Assembly (NCBI GenBank): GCA_964523105.1
Contig: CAZFZN010000032.1
Span: 26,528 to 90,527, forward strand
Origin: V1-33 sp964523105
Lineage (GTDB): Bacteria; Verrucomicrobiota; Verrucomicrobiia; Verrucomicrobiales; V1-33
Direction of reading: 5' to 3'
DNA: 64,000 nt
Within the stretch, counting starts at the first letter, position 1. Every line of letters starts with the position of its first letter. Shown here piece by piece: positions 60,148 through 64,000 of this stretch. Position numbers and translations under genes: made by a program. Under the pieces are notes generated by a model. That model made no database searches and was not told where the DNA came from. It was given only the letters and a program-made list of their open reading frames with translations.

Positions 60148-63100
60148 ATGAGCACCCCTTCCCGCCCCCTGGCGCGTCTTTGCGGCGCGCTGCTTTGCTG
60201 TTTCGTCCCGGCAGCCACCGCCGCGGTTCAGATCAATGAGTTCATGGTGGACAATCCCGGCCGGCCCAATGATCCCAACGCCCTGCTCGACATGGACGGC
60301 AGCAGTCCGGGCTGGATCGAACTGCATAACAACGGCGGCGCCGCGGTGCCGCTCACCGGATGGGCGCTGAGCGACGATCCGGCGAATCCCGGCAAGTGGG
60401 TTTTTGCCGCGCCGGTCGCGCCGGCCACCGTTCACACGACCATTCCGGCGAACGGTTATCGGGTTATCTTTTGCGGCGGCATCGAGCGCAATATCGCTAA
60501 TGTGGAGGCGCATACGAACTTCAAGCTGGACGACGGCGGCGTGGTGCTGCTGAGCCAGCCGGACGGCAGCGGCGGCTGGACGGTGGTGAGCCAGGTCGGG
60601 ACGGCGGCCGTGCCCTATCCGAATCAGCGCAAAGCGGTGAGCTACGGGTACCCCTCCAACAACAGCACGCAGCCGCCGGTGTTCTTCGCGAATGACACGC
60701 CCGGGGCGGCGAATGCGCCGGTGACCGCCGGCGTCACGGAGTTTTGCGACGACACGCAGTTCGACGCGGACCGGGGATTCTATGATGCGCCGTTTGTGCT
60801 CACCATTACCTGCGCCACACCCGGGGCCACCATCGCCTACACGGTCAACGGCAACGTCCCTTCCCCCACGCACGGCACCCAGGTGCCCGCAGCGGATGGC
60901 GCCAGCACGCCCGTGGCCACTATCAACATCACCGGCACGACGATTATCCGCGCCCGCGCATGGAAAGCGGGACTCGGCATGTCCAATGTGGACACGCACA
61001 CCTACATTTTCGCGTCGCAGGTCCTCACACAAAACGGACCGCTCCCGAGCATGGGCCTGACCACGCACGACACCTTCCCCTGGGGCACCAGCGGAGGCAG
61101 CCTGCGCAGCCCCGCCGGCCCGGACTGGGAGGTCGATCCCGCGGTGGTAAATCACGCGACGGCGGGAAACCGGCTCACGGCGGAGGATCTTAGAAAACTC
61201 CCGGTGGTCTCGGTGGTCACGCCCTGGCGCGAGGCCTTCGGTCCGAACAATACGGCGCCTGACTACGCCACAACGCCGGTGGCGAACCGCGGCTTTTATG
61301 TCGGCGGTGAAGTCGGGGTGCCTAACGAAGGCACGGACCGCTACTGCAGCATGGAATACATCAATCCCGCGGGCGACAGTGTGAATCCGAACGCCGTCAA
61401 AGGATTCCAGACGGACGGGAACGTGCATGTTTTCGGCGGGACCAGCCAGCAGCGCTGGAAGAGTTATAAGCTATCCATGCGATTCCGCTCCCAGGAGACG
61501 GTGGAATTCAATGTCTATGGCGACGACGCCTCGCCGCGGCAGGATCTCTTCATTCTCGACGCCCGGCTCAATCAGGCATGGGTGCATCCGGACGGCACCC
61601 AGCGCGCCCGCGGTGATTACGTGCGGGATCATGTGATGGCGGACCTCCAGAATGCAATGGGCGGCAGCTCCTTCCACAGCAAGCCGGTGCATTATTTTCT
61701 CAACGGACTCTACTGGGGCCTCTACGTCCTGCACGAGAAGCCGGATGATCGTTTCATGGCCGACTACTCCGGCGGCGACAAGGAGGACTGGGACGTTTTC
61801 AAACACAACGGGGGCAACGGCGTGGACGGCGGCACGCTTTTCGGCAATGTGATTTCCTCGATGCCGCTCAACCCGGCGCTCCCGCTGGGCAGCACATCGG
61901 ACGCGACCACTTCCGCCTACTACAACTGCACCACGCTCAAGAACTTCGAGGACCTGCTGGATCTGGTGGGCCTCGGCAGAGTGGCGCCAAATCCAAGTCC
62001 GGCGCCGAATCTGGCCACGCAGGCGGCTTATGAAGCGGTGCTGGGCAAGCTCGACCTGGGGCAGTTCATCGACTACATGCTGCTCAACTTCGTCGCGGCC
62101 AACAACGACTGGGCGCACAAGAATCTCTACGCCTCGTATCGTCGCAGTGACCCCAATGCGAAATGGCGCTGGCACAGCTGGGACGCGGAACACGTCTTTC
62201 GCACGGAATCGGAGAACTCGGTTTCCAAAAACGACACCTACGGCCCCACCGCCATTCACCAGAGGCTGATGGCCAGCGCGGAATACCGGCTCTCGTTTGC
62301 CGACGCCATTCAGAAACACATCTTCAACAATGGACTGCTCAGCACCCAGGGCCTGCGCGATGCCTTCAACCGCCGGTTTGCCGAAATCGAACCCTGGGGC
62401 GTGCGCGGGGAATCCGCCCGCTGGGGCGACAACCGGGTGGACGCCTCGCCCTACACCTATCTGAGTTCATGGGCGACCGAGAAGAGCCGCATCCTCAACG
62501 TCATCCTGCCGGCCCGCGGCAGCACGGCGGCCTCGCCCGCCAGCACCGCCCTCAATCAGATGAAGTCCGTGGGCCTCTATCCCGCCACCGCTGCGCCCGA
62601 GTTCCGCAACAACTCCACGAATACACTGCAGCACGGCGGCATCGTTCCCGCCGGGTTCACGCTGAGAATCCACAACCCCGTCGGCGGCGCGAGCGTGGTC
62701 TATTACACACTCGACGGCACGGACCCGCGCACCCTGTGGACCGGCACGCCCTCGGCCGCCGCGCAGACTTACAGCGCGCCATTCGCGCTCGGCACTTCGC
62801 TGACCGTGAAGTCCCGGGTGCTCAACGGCACCACGTGGTCCGCCCTGAACGAAGCCTTTTTCAGCGTCGGAACGGTGCCGGCCAGCGCCGCCAATCTCGT
62901 GGTCAGCGAGTTCAATTACAATCCCGCCGCGCCGTCGGAGGCGGAGATTGCCGCCGGTCACACGCAGCGGCGCAATTTCGAATACATCGAACTCATGAAC
63001 ATCGGTTCGTCCGGTGTGAATCTGGAGGGCGTGCGATTCGGGGCCGGCTTCGACTACACCTTCACGCCCGCCAGCAGTGTGCGTGAACTGGCTCCGGGCG

Positions 63101-63828
63101 AGCGCGTGCTCATCGTGGACCGGCTGGAGGCCTTTGAAATGCGCTATGGCCCGGGCAAGCCGGTCGCCGGCAGCTTCCAACTCGGCACCAACCTGAGCGA
63201 CAGCGGGGAGCGTCTCGAACTTCTCGCGGCCGACGGCAGCACGATCAAAGATTTCACCTACAATGACAGGTCCCCGTGGCCGGCCGCGGCCGACGGCGAG
63301 GGATATTCCCTGGTGCTGATCAAGCCCCACTCCAATCCGGATCACAACAACGCTCACAATTGGCGCCCCTCCGCGGTGGCCGGCGGCGTCCCGGGCTCGA
63401 GCGACGTTCTGACCTACGCGACATGGAAGGCCGCCCAGTCGTTCACCGACGACATGGCCGACGATGACCGCGACGGCACGCTCAACTGTGAGGAATACTT
63501 CTTCCGCACCGATCCCGCGTCCGCCGTGAGCCGGCCCGCCGTCACCGGGAAGGTGGAGACGCATCTTGTGGACCCGGGACCCGGACTGCCGCCGGTGCCG
63601 GGGGACTACCTGACCATCACCTTCACAAGAAATCCTGCGGCGGACGAAGCGACGTGTGTCCCGCAGATCTCCGACGACCTCGGTGCATGGCGGGACGGTG
63701 CCGCTGACATCCTGCGCGTCAGCATCACGCCCAACCCCGACGGCACCGTGACCGAGGTCTGGCGCAGCACCACTCCGGCCGGCGGCGACCGGCGTCTCTT
63801 CGGAAGAGTGAGGGTCACGGTGCCCTGA
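60148..63828 (+). CDS. Large secreted protein: lamin-tail, chitobiase-like, CotH and second lamin-tail domains
   Basis: 1226 aa. Signal peptide LCGALLCCFVPAATA. Residues ~27-190: lamin-tail domain (VQINEFMVDNPGRPNDPNAL; WIELHNNGG). ~205-285: chitobiase/beta-hexosaminidase-like domain (ATPGATIAYTVNGNVPSPTH). ~330-760: CotH-type kinase fold (DRYCSMEYINPAGDS; VRDHVMADLQNAMGG; GLYWGLYVLHEKPDDRF; WRWHSWDAEHVF). The D-x-E variant replaces the usual D-x-D metal site. ~840-920: second chitobiase-like domain (VVYYTLDGTDPRTLW). ~930-1080: second lamin-tail (NLVVSEFNYNPAAPSEAEIA). The C-terminal ~90 residues are beta-rich without PEP-CTERM. Such proteins are frequent in Verrucomicrobia. Kinase activity outside the cell is not proven. 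Confidence 0.85.
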   Translation: MSTPSRPLARLCGALLCCFVPAATAAVQINEFMVDNPGRPNDPNALLDMDGSSPGWIELHNNGGAAVPLTGWALSDDPANPGKWVFAAPVAPATVHTTIPANGYRVIFCGGIERNIANVEAHTNFKLDDGGVVLLSQPDGSGGWTVVSQVGTAAVPYPNQRKAVSYGYPSNNSTQPPVFFANDTPGAANAPVTAGVTEFCDDTQFDADRGFYDAPFVLTITCATPGATIAYTVNGNVPSPTHGTQVPAADGASTPVATINITGTTIIRARAWKAGLGMSNVDTHTYIFASQVLTQNGPLPSMGLTTHDTFPWGTSGGSLRSPAGPDWEVDPAVVNHATAGNRLTAEDLRKLPVVSVVTPWREAFGPNNTAPDYATTPVANRGFYVGGEVGVPNEGTDRYCSMEYINPAGDSVNPNAVKGFQTDGNVHVFGGTSQQRWKSYKLSMRFRSQETVEFNVYGDDASPRQDLFILDARLNQAWVHPDGTQRARGDYVRDHVMADLQNAMGGSSFHSKPVHYFLNGLYWGLYVLHEKPDDRFMADYSGGDKEDWDVFKHNGGNGVDGGTLFGNVISSMPLNPALPLGSTSDATTSAYYNCTTLKNFEDLLDLVGLGRVAPNPSPAPNLATQAAYEAVLGKLDLGQFIDYMLLNFVAANNDWAHKNLYASYRRSDPNAKWRWHSWDAEHVFRTESENSVSKNDTYGPTAIHQRLMASAEYRLSFADAIQKHIFNNGLLSTQGLRDAFNRRFAEIEPWGVRGESARWGDNRVDASPYTYLSSWATEKSRILNVILPARGSTAASPASTALNQMKSVGLYPATAAPEFRNNSTNTLQHGGIVPAGFTLRIHNPVGGASVVYYTLDGTDPRTLWTGTPSAAAQTYSAPFALGTSLTVKSRVLNGTTWSALNEAFFSVGTVPASAANLVVSEFNYNPAAPSEAEIAAGHTQRRNFEYIELMNIGSSGVNLEGVRFGAGFDYTFTPASSVRELAPGERVLIVDRLEAFEMRYGPGKPVAGSFQLGTNLSDSGERLELLAADGSTIKDFTYNDRSPWPAAADGEGYSLVLIKPHSNPDHNNAHNWRPSAVAGGVPGSSDVLTYATWKAAQSFTDDMADDDRDGTLNCEEYFFRTDPASAVSRPAVTGKVETHLVDPGPGLPPVPGDYLTITFTRNPAADEATCVPQISDDLGAWRDGAADILRVSITPNPDGTVTEVWRSTTPAGGDRRLFGRVRVTVP

Positions 63829-63900
63829 TGGCGGCGGCAACTGCGGCCCGGCAGACGAAAACGTGTTCGACATCCAGCAGGGGGTGAGCGCACTTCCCGC

Positions 63901-63951
63901 ATGTCGCCTGCCCCCATCATCGAAGTCCGCGACGCCTTTGCCGAGGCCTAG
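63901..63951 (+). pseudogene. Truncated gene start, possibly an ABC-transporter ATPase
   Basis: ATG at 63901 opens M-S-P-A-P-I-I-E-V-R-D-A-F and stops after 16 residues (TAG at 63949). 'IIEVRDA' is a common N-terminal strand of ABC ATPases. The AGGGGGTGAG stretch upstream is a plausible but distant ribosome-binding site. The stop falls in CTAGCAGCCTGTCGGACTTA (63948-63967), which looks like an insertion-sequence terminus. Confidence 0.35.
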
Positions 63952-64000
63952 CAGCCTGTCGGACTTAATTGCACCCGTCTGCTTCCTGCCTGCTACCCAC
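63952..64000. mobile_element. Possible insertion-sequence end
   Basis: CAGCCTGTCGGACTTAATTG from 63952 resembles terminal inverted repeats ending in GTCCGACAGGCTG that I associate with transposons, read outward. The window ends before a transposase could be seen, so it is unconfirmed. Confidence 0.3.

Noticed and set aside
58741..61428. An 895-codon minus-strand frame opposite the zinc-ribbon and CotH genes
   Set aside because: Spans two well-supported plus-strand genes and lacks any domain.

Overview
The window is GC-rich (about 63-65% by eye), gene-dense bacterial chromosome. The gene content fits Verrucomicrobiota best: MoxR/DUF58/BatA-VWA gene clusters, a PEP-CTERM protein, secreted FG-GAP, lamin-tail/CotH and squalene-cyclase-repeat proteins, and an ApnL-type lactonase. 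A planctomycete-like relative cannot be excluded, because there is no rRNA in the window. I see no rRNA, tRNA, CRISPR array or complete insertion sequence.

Layout. 1-2.4 kb: end of a PAS/DHp-like gene, then (minus strand) alanine racemase translationally coupled to an archaeal-type phosphopantothenate synthetase. 2.5-18.4 kb: one long minus-strand cluster running MoxR, a 43-aa membrane protein, a small ORF plus polyvalent-type kinase, DUF58, BatA/VWA/PA14, a second VWA membrane protein, a small membrane protein, a 1440-aa Q-rich coiled-coil protein and a secreted cyclase-repeat protein. Three large hairpin repeats sit in its gene junctions. 18.5-26.4 kb (minus): YkgJ-type protein, an unknown protein, a left-handed beta-helix protein, frr, pyrH, a methyltransferase, a transglutaminase membrane protein and a second DUF58. 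26.5-28.7 kb (plus): a secreted protein with a clan CD-like His/Cys pair and a PEP-CTERM protein with a sigma-54-like promoter. 28.7-35.2 kb (minus): a third set with DUF58, rhodanese-YceI, PAP2, old yellow enzyme, DUF1826-like and BatA/VWA. 35.3-48.5 kb: UvrD-type helicase, glycyl-tRNA synthetase, two envelope proteins, Fe-alcohol dehydrogenase, FG-GAP protein, FtsX-type permease, 2-hydroxyacid dehydrogenase and a small secreted protein. 48.8-55.2 kb: M16 protease, FHA protein, PurL and a small membrane protein. 55.2-56.9 kb: a toxin-antitoxin island (hicBA, PIN pair, orphan hicB with a hicA remnant). 57-64 kb: ApnL-like lactonase, zinc-ribbon/GYF protein, a 1226-aa lamin-tail/CotH protein, and a truncated gene start that runs into what may be an IS end.

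The three DUF58/VWA sets are the theme of the first half. In characterised systems MoxR ATPases act as chaperones on VWA proteins, so the 2.5-18.4 kb cluster probably encodes an inner-membrane/periplasmic complex, with the Q-rich protein as a scaffold (inference). The most unusual observations are the archaeal CoA-pathway enzyme, an 8-mer (TTGTCAGG) seen 20 times by hand against one or two expected, the nested hairpin repeats, and the toxin-antitoxin island flanked by a scarred copy of the lactonase gene start.
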